Source of the DNA: Bacillota bacterium | GTDB lineage: Bacteria > Bacillota > Clostridia > Lachnospirales > Lachnospiraceae | NCBI GenBank assembly: GCA_023395555.1 | Contig: JAEWYQ010000032.1 | Location: forward strand, 1 to 64,000 | Length of the DNA stretch: 64,000 nt | Direction of reading: 5' to 3' | Shown: positions 55,719 through 64,000 of the stretch, one piece after another | Layout: each line of letters begins with the position of its first letter | How positions within the stretch are numbered: position 1 is the stretch's first letter | Position numbers and translations under genes: made by a program | Notes under the pieces: model-generated | The model's input: the letters and a program-made list of their open reading frames with translations, nothing else | Database searches by the model: none | What the model was told of the DNA's origin: nothing

Positions 55719-56747
55719 ATGAAGATTGAAAAAGCATCAGAGATCAGGAAGCCGGGCTCCGGAACCAGAGGCATTATAATAAAGCTGGCGGTCATTGCAG
55801 CAGTATATCTGATCATCACCGCTCTTGTGGAATTGAACATTTTAAACCGGCAGAGCAAGGCTCTTCTGGTACCGATCGGGGTTAATATAATTCTTGCGGT
55901 ATCCTTGAATCTGGTAACGGGCTTTTTGGGAGAGCTGAGTCTGGGACATGCAGGATTTATGTCCCTGGGAGCCTTTGCCGGGGCATTATTTACACTGAAT
56001 GTAAATCTGCCGGGTCCCATTGAATTCCTGATCGCGATTTTACTGGGAGGTATTCTTGCCGCCCTTGCCGGCTTCTTAATCGGGATTCCGGTACTGCGTC
56101 TCAGGGGAGACTATCTTGCAATTGTTACTTTGGCTTTTGGTGAAATCATCCGTTCCGTTATCAATGCCTTGAAGCTGCCGGCAGGAAGGAATGAAGCGGG
56201 TAATCTGATTGTAAATAAAGGAACCATGGGGGTATCCGGAATTGAAACCTATGCCAACTACACCTGGGTGTATATTGCGGTAGTTCTTACGATTATTCTA
56301 TGCAGGAATCTGGTTAACTCCAGGCATGGAAGGGCGATCACCTCCATACGGGATAATATTATTGCGGCGGAATCCATCGGAATTCATACCAGCCGGTATC
56401 GGATTATGGCCTTTGCTGTGGCTGCGTTTTTTGCCGGGGCGGCGGGAGCCATCGGCGGACATAATGTATCCATTATAAAACCCAGTAGCTATGGTTATGA
56501 CCGCTCCATCGATATTCTGGTCTATGTGGTTCTGGGCGGTATGGGCAGCATCAAGGGCTCCGTTATCGCGGCAACGATTTTGACGGTATTGCCGGAGTTC
56601 CTGAGGCCGATCCGGGATTACCGGATGCTGATGTACGCAGTACTGTTAATTGCAATGATGCTGTTTAACCATTCCAATCTGAAGATCAGAATGCAGGAAA
56701 GTGACCGATTTTCCAAGCTTTCCAAGATCTTGGGATTTGGTAAATAA
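55719..56747 (+). CDS. livM: Branched-chain amino acid ABC transporter permease LivM
   Basis: A 342-residue permease, partner of LivH. About ten membrane segments include VNIILAVSLNLVTGFLGELSLGHAGFMSLGAFAGA, and the cytoplasmic EAA-type loop is IRDNIIAAESIGIHTSRYRIMAFAVAAFFAGAAGAIGGH. The frame opens at 55689; ATG 55719 is chosen because GGAGGAG lies just upstream. It is followed after 33 bases by livG. Confidence 0.95.
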   Translation: MKIEKASEIRKPGSGTRGIIIKLAVIAAVYLIITALVELNILNRQSKALLVPIGVNIILAVSLNLVTGFLGELSLGHAGFMSLGAFAGALFTLNVNLPGPIEFLIAILLGGILAALAGFLIGIPVLRLRGDYLAIVTLAFGEIIRSVINALKLPAGRNEAGNLIVNKGTMGVSGIETYANYTWVYIAVVLTIILCRNLVNSRHGRAITSIRDNIIAAESIGIHTSRYRIMAFAVAAFFAGAAGAIGGHNVSIIKPSSYGYDRSIDILVYVVLGGMGSIKGSVIAATILTVLPEFLRPIRDYRMLMYAVLLIAMMLFNHSNLKIRMQESDRFSKLSKILGFGK

Positions 56748-56780
56748 GAAGCCTGCGGGTATATCTTGGGAGGATTAAGT

Positions 56781-57539
56781 ATGGCATTATTAGAAACAAA
56801 AAACCTGGGAATTTCCTTCGGCGGGCTTCGCGCCGTAGATGAAGTGAATTTAAAGATAGAAGAGGGGCAGCTCTTTGGGCTCATCGGCCCCAACGGTGCG
56901 GGAAAAACTACGGTTTTTAACCTGCTGACCGGTGTATACCAGCCGACAGACGGAGTGATTCTGCTGGATGGGATGAGTATCGCCGGGAAATCCACTTCAG
57001 ACATCAGTATCGCCGGAATCGGGAGAACCTTTCAGAATATCCGGCTGTTTCGGAATATGTCTGTTCTGGACAATGTAAAGGCCGCCCTCCACAACCGGGA
57101 GAAGTATTCCTTTTTTGCAAGCTTGCTGCGGCTTCCTTCCTATCATAAAACGGAAGAGAAGATGAATCAGACAGCCAGAGAGATTCTGGAGGTGTTTGGT
57201 TTGGACCGGGAGGAGCATACATTGGCTTCCAATCTTCCCTATGGGAAACAGAGAAAGCTGGAAATCGCCAGGGCCCTGGCGACCAATCCCAGGCTGCTCT
57301 TACTGGACGAACCGGCGGCAGGCATGAATCCCAATGAAACAGCGGAGCTGATGGATACCATCCGGCTGATCAGGGATCGATTTCATATTACGATTCTACT
57401 GATTGAGCATGATATGAAACTGGTAGCAGGAATTTGTGAGGAACTGCTGGTATTGAATTTCGGCACGGAGCTGGCAAAGGGAACTCCGGAGGTGGTGCTT
57501 CATAATCCGGCGGTGATTACGGCATATCTTGGCGAATAA
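56781..57539 (+). CDS. livG: Branched-chain amino acid ABC transporter ATPase LivG
   Basis: A 252-residue ATPase. Walker A is GPNGAGKTT (LIGPNGAGKTTVFNLLTGVY), the signature is LPYGKQRKLEIARALA (an LSYG-like variant usual in LivG), and Walker B is LLLLDEPAAGMN. The C-terminus GTPEVVLHNPAVITAYLGE is characteristic. The start ATG 56781 has GGGAGG upstream; the open frame begins at 56766 without SD. LivG and LivF form the heterodimeric ATPase. Confidence 0.95.
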   Translation: MALLETKNLGISFGGLRAVDEVNLKIEEGQLFGLIGPNGAGKTTVFNLLTGVYQPTDGVILLDGMSIAGKSTSDISIAGIGRTFQNIRLFRNMSVLDNVKAALHNREKYSFFASLLRLPSYHKTEEKMNQTAREILEVFGLDREEHTLASNLPYGKQRKLEIARALATNPRLLLLDEPAAGMNPNETAELMDTIRLIRDRFHITILLIEHDMKLVAGICEELLVLNFGTELAKGTPEVVLHNPAVITAYLGE

Positions 57540-57617
57540 TACGAAGAAGGAACATCCGGATTTTGTGCCGTGCACATTGCGGTAATAAATAAAGCTTAGA
57601 AGATTAGGAGGGGCGGC

Positions 57618-58391
57618 ATGGCCTTATTATCTGTCAGAGATTTGAATGTATACTACGGGGTTATCCATGCGATTAAGGGTATTTCTTTTCATGTAAATGA
57701 AGGAGAGGTTATTGCTTTGATTGGTGCAAACGGTGCGGGCAAGACTACTATTTTGCATACCATCACCGGTCTGGTACCTGCCAAGTCCGGCTCCATGGAG
57801 TTTGACGGAGGGGACGGCAGCCATGATGCAAAGAGCGGCAAAGCCCAAGGAGGCGGTTCCTCTTCCGGTATAGTGGAGCTGGGGAAGCTTCCGGCTCATA
57901 GGATTGTATCCATGGGAATGGCCCATGTCCCTGAGGGGCGGAGAATCTTCCAGGAGCTTACGGTATTGGAGAATCTGAAGCTTGGTGCTTATACCAGAAG
58001 GGACAAAGAAGAAATTGATGAGACTGTGGAGAAGGTGTATCGGCGTTTTCCCAGACTGAAGGAGCGGAAATCCCAGATTGCCGGTACCTTGAGCGGAGGC
58101 GAACAGCAGATGCTGGCTATGGGAAGAGCCTTGATGTCCCATCCGCGCATTATCCTGATGGACGAACCCTCCATGGGGTTATCTCCGATTCTGGTAGAGG
58201 AAATTTTTGATATTATTAAAGAGATCAGCCAAAGCGGAACCACGGTGCTGCTGGTAGAGCAGAATGCTAAAAAAGCCCTTTCCATTGCAAACCGTGCATA
58301 TGTTTTGGAAACTGGAAGTATAGTGTTAGAAGGAGACGCATCGAAGCTGATGAACGATGAATCTGTGAAGAAGGCATATCTGGGTGAATAA
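57618..58391 (+). CDS. livF: Branched-chain amino acid ABC transporter ATPase LivF
   Basis: A 257-residue ATPase, slightly longer than the ~235 typical of LivF. Walker A GANGAGKTT, signature LSGGEQQMLAMGRALM, Walker B ILMDEPSMGLS and the end SKLMNDESVKKAYLGE are all in place. The extra length is an insert of about 20 glycine/serine/lysine-rich residues (GGDGSHDAKSGKAQGGG, about residues 64-85) in the strand region after Walker A, before the PAHRIVSMGMAHVPEGRRIF block. GGAGGGG precedes ATG 57618. It closes the liv operon. Confidence 0.95.
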   Translation: MALLSVRDLNVYYGVIHAIKGISFHVNEGEVIALIGANGAGKTTILHTITGLVPAKSGSMEFDGGDGSHDAKSGKAQGGGSSSGIVELGKLPAHRIVSMGMAHVPEGRRIFQELTVLENLKLGAYTRRDKEEIDETVEKVYRRFPRLKERKSQIAGTLSGGEQQMLAMGRALMSHPRIILMDEPSMGLSPILVEEIFDIIKEISQSGTTVLLVEQNAKKALSIANRAYVLETGSIVLEGDASKLMNDESVKKAYLGE

Positions 58392-58486
58392 CGCACCGTT
58401 TGTCATGGCTTTCTTCCAAGTGTTGATGTGTTCTTCCGACAGGTGCAGGCGGAATGATTAACTGCAGCAAGAAAGGCAGGGGTTAT

Positions 58487-59107
58487 ATGGAAAAGTATGT
58501 AATTACAATAGCGCGGGGATACGGAAGCGGCGGCCGTACCATCGGCAAGATGCTTTCGGAGGAGCTGGGGATACCCTACTATGACAGGGATCTGCTCCGG
58601 CTGGCTTCCGATGACAGCGGGATTAATGAGCAGCTTTTTGCAAAGGCGGATGAAAAGCTGAAGAAGAGCCTGCTCTTTAAGATAGCCAGCAATATTTATA
58701 AAGGAGAGCTAATTCCTCCGGACAGCGATGATTTTGTATCCAATGATAATTTATTTAATTATCAGGCCAAGATCATCAAGGAACTGGCCAATACAGAGAG
58801 CTGTATTATTATAGGAAGATGTGCCGATTTCATCCTGAAAGATTATCCGAATCTGGTTCGTCTGTTTGTTCATGCTCCCTTGCAGGATTGTATCAACACT
58901 ATGATGGAACTCACCGGGAAATCGGAGAAGGAGGCGGAGAAGCAGATTCTTGCCATTGATAAGCACCGGGCGGAGTATTACAAATACTACACCGGAAGAG
59001 AGTGGGAGAATGCCAGGCATTATGATCTTTGCTTAAACAGCAGCAAGCTTGGTTTTGATAAATGTGTGGAGATTGTAAAATCATATCTGGATATCCGGTT
59101 TCGGTAA
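58487..59107 (+). CDS. Cytidylate kinase-like family protein
   Basis: A 206-residue P-loop protein of the cytidylate kinase-like group (AAA-type, often called cytidylate kinase 2). Key blocks are ITIARGYGSGGRTIGKMLSEELGIPYYDRDLL (P-loop GYGSGGRT), IIIGRCADFILKDYPNLVRLFVHAP and KHRAEYYKYYTGREWENARHYDLCLNSSKLG. True Cmk is longer in its NMP-binding part, so the substrate is uncertain. The frame opens at 58454, but ATG 58487 has AGGGG upstream and sits right before the domain. It begins 95 bases after livF and may be separately transcribed. Confidence 0.85.
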   Translation: MEKYVITIARGYGSGGRTIGKMLSEELGIPYYDRDLLRLASDDSGINEQLFAKADEKLKKSLLFKIASNIYKGELIPPDSDDFVSNDNLFNYQAKIIKELANTESCIIIGRCADFILKDYPNLVRLFVHAPLQDCINTMMELTGKSEKEAEKQILAIDKHRAEYYKYYTGREWENARHYDLCLNSSKLGFDKCVEIVKSYLDIRFR

Positions 59108-59187
59108 GCTTTTTTGAATAATAAACCTAAGGAGACGGCTTGCCGTTGGTCAGTGTTTGTGTGGCTGCGGCGGAAAAGAGGGATACG

Positions 59188-60375
59188 ATGATTTCAGAAA
59201 AAATGATTGGATTAGTAAAGAACAGCTCTGTCATCAGAGCGATGTTTGAAGAAGGGAAGAGGCTGGCTGCAATCCACGGTGCGGAAAATGTATTTGATTT
59301 CAGCCTGGGCAATCCCAGTGTAGAACCGCCCGCAGAGATTAAGGAATCACTTCTTCAGGTGATTCAGGAGGATTCACCGAATTTACTTCACGGATATATG
59401 AACAATTCCGGTTTTGAGGATGTCAGAGAGAGGATAGCAGGCTCCATTAACGGCAGATATGATACGAATTTTAATTATGAAAATATCGTGATGACCGTAG
59501 GAGCTGCAGGAGGATTGAATGTAATCCTTAAGACATTATTGAATCCCGGAGATGAAGTCATGGTATTTGCACCATTCTTCGGGGAGTACCGCAATTATGT
59601 CAGCAATTTTGACGGAGAGCTGGTGGTGGTCAGTCCCAACACGGTTGATTTCCAGCCGAATCTGACGGAATTTGAGCAGAAGCTTTCCGGAAGAACCAAG
59701 GCGGTTATTGTCAATACCCCCAATAATCCCACCGGAGTGGTATATTCCGAGGAAACAATACGGGAGCTGGCAGAGATTCTGTATCGTAAGCAGAAAGAAT
59801 ATAATACCTCCATCTACCTGATCTCAGATGAGCCTTACCGGGAGCTGGTTTATGACGGGGCAGAGGTGCCATATATTACCCAATACTATAAGAATACCAT
59901 TGTAGGCTATTCCTACAGCAAATCCCTTTCCCTTCCCGGAGAGAGAATCGGATATCTTGTAATTCCTTCGGAGGTGGACGATTTTGCAGAGATAGCGGCA
60001 GCGGTCAATGTGGCGAACCGGATACTGGGCTATGTGAATGCCCCTTCCCTGATTCAGCGGGCGGTGGCAAGGTGCCTGGAGGCTAAAGTGGATGTGGAAA
60101 TCTATAACCGCAACCGGGAATTGCTGTATAACAATTTGGTTTCCTTCGGCTATGAATGCGTAAAGCCCCAGGGAGCCTTCTATCTCTTTGTAAAAGCTCT
60201 GGAGGAGGATGATAAGGCATTCTCCGCCGCGGCTAAGAAGCATAATCTTCTGGTTGTGCCGGGATCTTCCTTCGGATGTCCGGGCTATTGCAGAATTGCC
60301 TACTGTGTGGATTATGGCATGATTGAGCGGTCCCTGCCCAGATTCCGTCAGCTTGCGAAGGAGTATGGGAGATGA
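59188..60375 (+). CDS. Class I/II pyridoxal-phosphate aminotransferase
   Basis: A 395-residue fold type I aminotransferase of the aspartate/aromatic aminotransferase-like group. It shows DFSLGNPSVEPPAEIK, GAAGGLNVILKTLLNPGDEVMVFAPFFGEY, NTPNNPTGVVYSEE, ISDEPYRELVY, the PLP lysine in VGYSYSKSLSLPGERIGYLV and a C-terminal arginine in CRIAYCVDYGMIERSLPRF. The specific substrate cannot be told. AGAGGGA lies before ATG 59188. It overlaps the next aminotransferase gene by four bases (ATGA). Confidence 0.9.
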   Translation: MISEKMIGLVKNSSVIRAMFEEGKRLAAIHGAENVFDFSLGNPSVEPPAEIKESLLQVIQEDSPNLLHGYMNNSGFEDVRERIAGSINGRYDTNFNYENIVMTVGAAGGLNVILKTLLNPGDEVMVFAPFFGEYRNYVSNFDGELVVVSPNTVDFQPNLTEFEQKLSGRTKAVIVNTPNNPTGVVYSEETIRELAEILYRKQKEYNTSIYLISDEPYRELVYDGAEVPYITQYYKNTIVGYSYSKSLSLPGERIGYLVIPSEVDDFAEIAAAVNVANRILGYVNAPSLIQRAVARCLEAKVDVEIYNRNRELLYNNLVSFGYECVKPQGAFYLFVKALEEDDKAFSAAAKKHNLLVVPGSSFGCPGYCRIAYCVDYGMIERSLPRFRQLAKEYGR

Positions 60376-61466
60376 GGAGACCTTGGGAAAAAAATATTCG
60401 TTCTGTAGTTCCTTATATTCCGGGAGAACAGCCGGACAGCAGGGATATGGTGAAGCTGAACACCAACGAGAATCCGTATCCTCCGGCTCCCGGAGTAAAG
60501 GCCGTTCTGGAAGAGCTGGACGCGGATCTTTTACGACGGTATCCCGATGTGAAGGGGGAGCCCCTGGTTTCGGAACTGGCCCGTTACTATCAATTGAAGC
60601 CGGAGCAGGTTTTTGTGGGAGTGGGATCGGATGATGTACTTGCCACAGCATTTTTGACCTTTTTTAATTCCGGGAAGCCCGTATTATTCCCCGACATTAC
60701 CTACTCCTTTTATCCGGTCTGGTGCGATCTGTATCGTATCCCGTACGAGAGGCCGGAGCTGGATGAGAACTTCCGAATCAGAAGAGAGGATTATTATAAG
60801 GACAACGGGGGAATTGTCATTGCCAATCCGAATGCCCCTACCTCCATTTACGAGGAACTATCTCTGACAGAGGATATCCTGAAGCACAATCAGGATGTGA
60901 TCGTGATTGTGGATGAAGCATATATTGATTTTTCCGGCGCATCAGCGGTGGAGCTGATCGGGCGGTATGATAATCTTGTGGTGGTTCAGACCTTCTCTAA
61001 GTCCCGCTCCATGGCAGGGATGAGAATTGGCTATGCGATGGCGAATCCGGCACTGATTAAAGCATTGAACGATGTGAAATATTCTATCAATTCGTATACC
61101 ATGAATCTGACCTCCATCCAGGCAGGAGTGGAGGCGGTGAAGGATGCGGAGTATTATAAAAACAGGATATCCAGGATTTTGCAGACCAGGGCAAGATCGG
61201 AGCAGAGACTTCGGGAGCTGGGCTTTCATTTTCCAGAATCCGGGGCCAACTTTATCCTTGCCTCCCACAAGAGACTTCCGGCAAAGGAAATTTTCGAGGC
61301 ATTGAGAAGGAATCGCATCTATGTCCGCTATTTTAATGCCCCCAGAATTGATAATTATCTGAGGATTACGATCGGCACGGATGAGGAAATGGAGCGTTTG
61401 TTTTCTTTTTTAGAGGATTATTTAAAGGAAAACGGAGAATCTTATCAGGAGCAGCGTAACACTTAA
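60372..61466 (+). CDS. hisC: Histidinol-phosphate aminotransferase-like protein
   Basis: A 364-residue class II aminotransferase that matches HisC in layout: IRSVVPYIPGEQPDSRDMVKLNTNENPYPPAPGV, GVGSDDVLATAFLTFFNSGKPVLFPDITYSFYPVWCDLYRIPYERPEL, NPNAPTS, IVDEAYIDFSG and the PLP lysine in VVVQTFSKSRSMAGMRIGYAM. HisC converts imidazole acetol phosphate and glutamate to histidinol phosphate. No other his gene is near, so an aromatic role is also possible. The ATG overlaps the previous stop by four bases, indicating coupling. Confidence 0.88.
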   Translation: MRRPWEKNIRSVVPYIPGEQPDSRDMVKLNTNENPYPPAPGVKAVLEELDADLLRRYPDVKGEPLVSELARYYQLKPEQVFVGVGSDDVLATAFLTFFNSGKPVLFPDITYSFYPVWCDLYRIPYERPELDENFRIRREDYYKDNGGIVIANPNAPTSIYEELSLTEDILKHNQDVIVIVDEAYIDFSGASAVELIGRYDNLVVVQTFSKSRSMAGMRIGYAMANPALIKALNDVKYSINSYTMNLTSIQAGVEAVKDAEYYKNRISRILQTRARSEQRLRELGFHFPESGANFILASHKRLPAKEIFEALRRNRIYVRYFNAPRIDNYLRITIGTDEEMERLFSFLEDYLKENGESYQEQRNT

Positions 61467-61492
61467 CTATTTTAACCGGGAGGAAGAAGGGA

Positions 61493-61885
61493 ATGAGAGT
61501 GTTATTAGCAGAAGATGATTTTGTAAGCAGAAAATTTATGATGAGATTTTTACAAAAGTATGGAGAATGCGATATTACGGTAGACGGCCAGGAGGCGGTG
61601 GAGGCCTTTACCATGGCTTTGGAGGCCGGGGAAGGCTATGACCTGGTCTGCCTTGACATTATGATGCCGGGCATGGACGGATATGCGGCCCTGAAGAAAA
61701 TCCGGGAAATCGAGAAGGAGCATCAAATTCCATTTGAAAAGACGGCCAAGATCATTATGACGACCGCCTTGAACGAGGGCAGAAACGTGACCAAAGCATT
61801 TGAACTGGGCTGTACGGCATATGCGGGAAAGCCCATTGACCAGGATAAATTTGAGAATATATTAAGGAAGCTGGAGCTGATCTAG
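61493..61885 (+). CDS. CheY-like stand-alone response regulator
   Basis: A 130-residue receiver domain with no output domain. The acidic pocket is Asp8-Asp9 (LLAEDDFVSRKFM), the phosphorylation site Asp55 (LVCLDIMMPGMDGY), the Thr in IIMTTALNEG and the Lys in YAGKPIDQDKF. It could act by protein contact, as CheY-type regulators do. No partner kinase is in the window, although two chemoreceptors are. GGAGGAAG precedes ATG 61493. Its stop overlaps the next start by one base. Confidence 0.93.
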   Translation: MRVLLAEDDFVSRKFMMRFLQKYGECDITVDGQEAVEAFTMALEAGEGYDLVCLDIMMPGMDGYAALKKIREIEKEHQIPFEKTAKIIMTTALNEGRNVTKAFELGCTAYAGKPIDQDKFENILRKLELI

Positions 61886-62514
61886 TGCATCAAACTACGA
61901 ATTATCAGAAGGAATTGGACAAATTGATTGAAAGACTTGGGGAGGAGAACCGCAGACCGAAGCTGTTGATTCACAGCTGCTGCGCACCCTGCAGCAGCTA
62001 TGTGCTGGAGTATCTTTCCCATTATTTCGAGATCACGGTTTTTTATTACAATCCCAATATCTATCCCCCGGAAGAATATTCCCGAAGGGAAGAGGAGCAG
62101 AAGAATTTGATCGGGACAATGCCTCTTGCCGGCAAAGTTCATTTTCGGGCCGGGACATATGAGCCGCAGCGGTATTATGAAGCGGTCCGGGGTAAAGAAG
62201 GTGAGCCGGAGGGAGGGGACCGCTGCTTCGAATGCTATGAACTCCGGCTTCGGGAGGCGGCACGCATGGCGAAGGAGGAAGGCTTTGAATATTTTGTATC
62301 CACCCTGTCCATCAGCCCTCATAAGAATGCGGATAAATTAAATGAAATCGGAAACCGGCTGGCAGCAGAGTATGGGCTCCGGTATCTGCCTTCGGATTTC
62401 AAGAAACGAAATGGATACAAACGATCCATCGAGCTTTCCAGGGAATATTCCCTGTATCGTCAGGATTATTGCGGCTGTGTTTATTCCATGAGAGGAAACC
62501 GGGAGACGAAATAG
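61885..62514 (+). CDS. queH: Epoxyqueuosine reductase QueH
   Basis: QueH (once DUF208) reduces epoxyqueuosine to queuosine in tRNA. The 209-residue protein has the cysteine motif CCAPC at 32-36 (LIHSCCAPCSSYVLEYL), YYNPNIYPPEEYSRR, RCFECYELRLREAA, STLSISPHKN and YCGCVYS near the end, consistent with an iron-sulfur cluster and a second metal site. The start is GTG 61885, overlapping the previous TAG (TAGTG), so initiation is coupled. It is followed by a terminator. No other queuosine gene is in view. Confidence 0.94.
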   Translation: MHQTTNYQKELDKLIERLGEENRRPKLLIHSCCAPCSSYVLEYLSHYFEITVFYYNPNIYPPEEYSRREEEQKNLIGTMPLAGKVHFRAGTYEPQRYYEAVRGKEGEPEGGDRCFECYELRLREAARMAKEEGFEYFVSTLSISPHKNADKLNEIGNRLAAEYGLRYLPSDFKKRNGYKRSIELSREYSLYRQDYCGCVYSMRGNRETK

Positions 62515-62545
62515 ACGGCGCGGCCGATAACTTATCATATGGAGG

Positions 62546-62584
62546 AAAGACCTGATTCCAAGGAAGGAAATCAGGTCTTTTTTC
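62546..62584 (+). terminator. Intrinsic terminator after queH
   Basis: AAAGACCTGATT (from 62547) pairs with AATCAGGTCTTT (to 62580), 11-base loop, followed by T. Beyond it, to 62784, only a small CGGAG/CTCCG stem is seen. Confidence 0.9.
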
Positions 62585-62784
62585 AACCATCTGAGTGCGC
62601 AGCTTTATGCATTCATATACAACGAACGGAGCGGCGGATCTCCGATATTTTCGTTGCTATCGGGTAGTATGACCGGCATCTTGCAGCCTAATCAACTACC
62701 TACTATATCATATTCAGCTGGTGGAGAAATGTGTCGATTATAGATGAAAAAAAGATTATATTGGCAAAGGGGAATATCCTTCGG

Positions 62785-62813
62785 TTGACAAAAGGGATGT
62801 ATAAGATTATAAT
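62785..62813 (+). promoter_or_regulatory. Consensus promoter of feoAB
   Basis: Perfect TTGACA (62785-62790), 17-base spacer, perfect TATAAT (62808-62813), about 70 bases before feoA. Confidence 0.95.
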
Positions 62814-62824
62814 GTAGGAGCGAA

Positions 62825-62839
62825 TGATAATTATTATCA
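62825..62839 (+). promoter_or_regulatory. Fur box
   Basis: TGATAAT-T-ATTATCA, an exact 7-1-7 Fur palindrome, located right after the -10 at the expected transcription start. Fur with iron bound would block feo transcription. Confidence 0.92.
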
Positions 62840-62884
62840 ATTACAGCAAAAGTTTTACATTTCGACTGAGAGAGGAAGCGTACT

Positions 62885-63112
62885 ATGACACTATTGGATG
62901 CTGAAATAGGATCGACCTATAAGGTCAGCTCATTGAATCTGGATATTGCGACGAGACGGAGACTGGAGGCGCTGGGACTTACCCGGGGAACCAGTATTAA
63001 TGTGCTGAATCGAAGCCGCAGCGGGGCTGTGATCATTATGGTCAGGGGCACCAGGCTGGCCGTGGGGGAAAAAATTGCGGAGACGATACATACGAAGGAG
63101 GCATCCCGATGA
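62885..63112 (+). CDS. feoA: Ferrous iron transport protein FeoA
   Basis: FeoA is a small SH3-like protein needed for ferrous iron uptake with FeoB. The 75-residue protein matches in length and pattern: LLDAEIGSTYKVSSLNLDIATRRRLEALGLTRGTSINVLNRSRSGAVIIMVRGTRLAVGEKIAETI. AGAGAGGAAG precedes ATG 62885. Its stop overlaps the feoB start by four bases (ATGA). The promoter and Fur box above give iron-dependent repression. Confidence 0.95.
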   Translation: MTLLDAEIGSTYKVSSLNLDIATRRRLEALGLTRGTSINVLNRSRSGAVIIMVRGTRLAVGEKIAETIHTKEASR

Positions 63113-64000
63113 AGAATGAATTACAGGTAGGCTTTGTCGGAAATCCCAACTGCGGAAAGACGACGCTGTTTAATGCATATACAGGGGCTAATTTGAAGGT
63201 GGCGAACTGGCCCGGAGTTACGGTAGAGAAGAAGGAAGGGGCCTTCCGGTATCACGATCACCGCTTCCGGCTGGTGGATCTGCCGGGAATCTACAGTCTC
63301 ACCTCCTACACCATGGAGGAACGGCTTACCCGTGAATACATCCTGGATTCTAATGTGGATGTCATAATTAATATTGTGGATGCCTCCAGCCTGGAGAGGA
63401 ATCTGTACCTGACCCTGCAGTTGATCGAGCTGGGAAAACCGGTGGTTCTTGCATTGAATATGATGGATATTGTGGAAGAACGGGGAATGGAGATTGATCT
63501 TCACCGCCTTCCGGAGATGCTGGGCATTCCCGTTATCCCTGTATCCGCAAGGAAGAAGACCGGTCTGGATATACTGATGCATACCGTATCCCATCACAAG
63601 GATAAGACGCTGGATTCTAACCTGGAGCATCATCATGACAGAAGGGGCGGGAAATATGCCCATAAGCTGGAGGATGGCCGGAAGCACCGTCATGAGCACC
63701 ATAAGGAATATCCTGTTGTGTACAGTGACGACATTGAGGATAAGATTGACGAGGTCAGTGAGCTGCTCACGAATCAATACGGCCAGATCCCCAACCTCCG
63801 CTGGCATGCAATCAAGCTTCTGGAGATGGATGAAGCCGTTATGGCAAAGTATCCGCTGGAGCTTTCCAGAGTCATTAAGCACAGTTATGAGGAAGAAATT
63901 ATAAATCAAAAATATGATTTTATAGAAGAAATCATAGAGGAAGTACTGGTAAATAAGGATAAAAAAGCTGCATCCACCGATAAGGTTGATCGGATTTTGA
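63109..64000 (+). CDS. feoB: Ferrous iron transporter FeoB, N-terminal part (continues past the window)
   Basis: The first 297 codons of FeoB, open to the end of the window. The GTPase domain has G1 GNPNCGKT (11-18), G2 around GVTVEKKEG, G3 DLPG (57-60), G4 NMMD (117-120) and G5 VSARK. After it, residues about 162-198 form an unusual histidine-rich segment with ten histidines (HH, HHH, HRHEHH). The helical GDI-like region (DIEDKIDEVSELLTNQYGQI) follows. The membrane part lies outside. The start ATG 63109 overlaps feoA. Confidence 0.95.
   Translation, partial: MKNELQVGFVGNPNCGKTTLFNAYTGANLKVANWPGVTVEKKEGAFRYHDHRFRLVDLPGIYSLTSYTMEERLTREYILDSNVDVIINIVDASSLERNLYLTLQLIELGKPVVLALNMMDIVEERGMEIDLHRLPEMLGIPVIPVSARKKTGLDILMHTVSHHKDKTLDSNLEHHHDRRGGKYAHKLEDGRKHRHEHHKEYPVVYSDDIEDKIDEVSELLTNQYGQIPNLRWHAIKLLEMDEAVMAKYPLELSRVIKHSYEEEIINQKYDFIEEIIEEVLVNKDKKAASTDKVDRIL

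Overview
The window looks like chromosomal DNA of a Clostridia-class Firmicute, most likely Lachnospiraceae. The gene content is typical of that group: a ClpX with N-terminal zinc finger, CdaA-CdaR, a Rpn-family nuclease, a CofE-like ligase in an organism with no other F420 genes in view, a feoA-feoB pair behind a Fur box, and TagF-like polymerases. SD sequences are strong (AGGAGG-like), promoters are consensus sigma-A, and terminators are intrinsic. No rRNA, tRNA, CRISPR array or intact mobile element was seen. The family-level call is an inference from content.

Layout. 155-6935: uvrB, uvrA, a YfbR-like 5'-nucleotidase, a DUF5680 protein and an AlkZ-related protein, closed by a terminator. 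7050-13428: a truncated ECF-type sigma factor, a secreted protein of four beta-rich repeats, and two chemoreceptors separated by a promoter-hairpins-terminator unit that may be a structured RNA; an HD-GYP relic follows. 13582-19064: guaA, a scar (integrase-like tail and FtsX relic), a CofE-like ligase, a second GuaA whose glutaminase domain has lost its catalytic residues, and an AraD-like aldolase. 19106-24309 (minus): a decayed GntR/ABC locus with its palindromic operator, then parC and parE. 24943-31445: Rpn nuclease, nucleoside hydrolase, PHP protein, lysA, greA, lysS. 31550-37166: a subtilase relic, an anSME-like radical SAM enzyme, and the c-di-AMP operon (two membrane proteins, cdaA, cdaR, HPr). 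37200-39260: leuA with a long leader containing a possible Leu-rich leader peptide.

39589-49114 is a surface-glycopolymer cluster: a bifunctional GT2/TagF protein, an ABC exporter (permease and ATPase), tagD, two more TagF-like proteins, and on the opposite strand an LCP ligase and a polyprenyl-phosphate sugar-1-phosphate transferase. TagD would make CDP-glycerol, the TagF-like enzymes polymerise glycerol phosphate, the ABC pair exports, and LCP attaches the product to peptidoglycan. 49339-53136: HtrA, clpX and a small zinc-ribbon protein. 53463-58391: a complete liv branched-chain amino acid transporter. 58487-62514: a cytidylate-kinase-like protein, two aminotransferases, a CheY-like regulator and queH. 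62785 to the end: Fur-controlled feoA-feoB, with feoB running off the window.

The most unusual items are the degenerate-glutaminase GuaA paralogue linked to a CofE-like ligase, the candidate structured RNA at 10634-10935, the three-way-junction element at 39311-39371, and several frozen relics (sigma factor, HD-GYP, FtsX, ABC/permease, subtilase) that mark past rearrangements. All calls come from reading the sequence; no searches were run.
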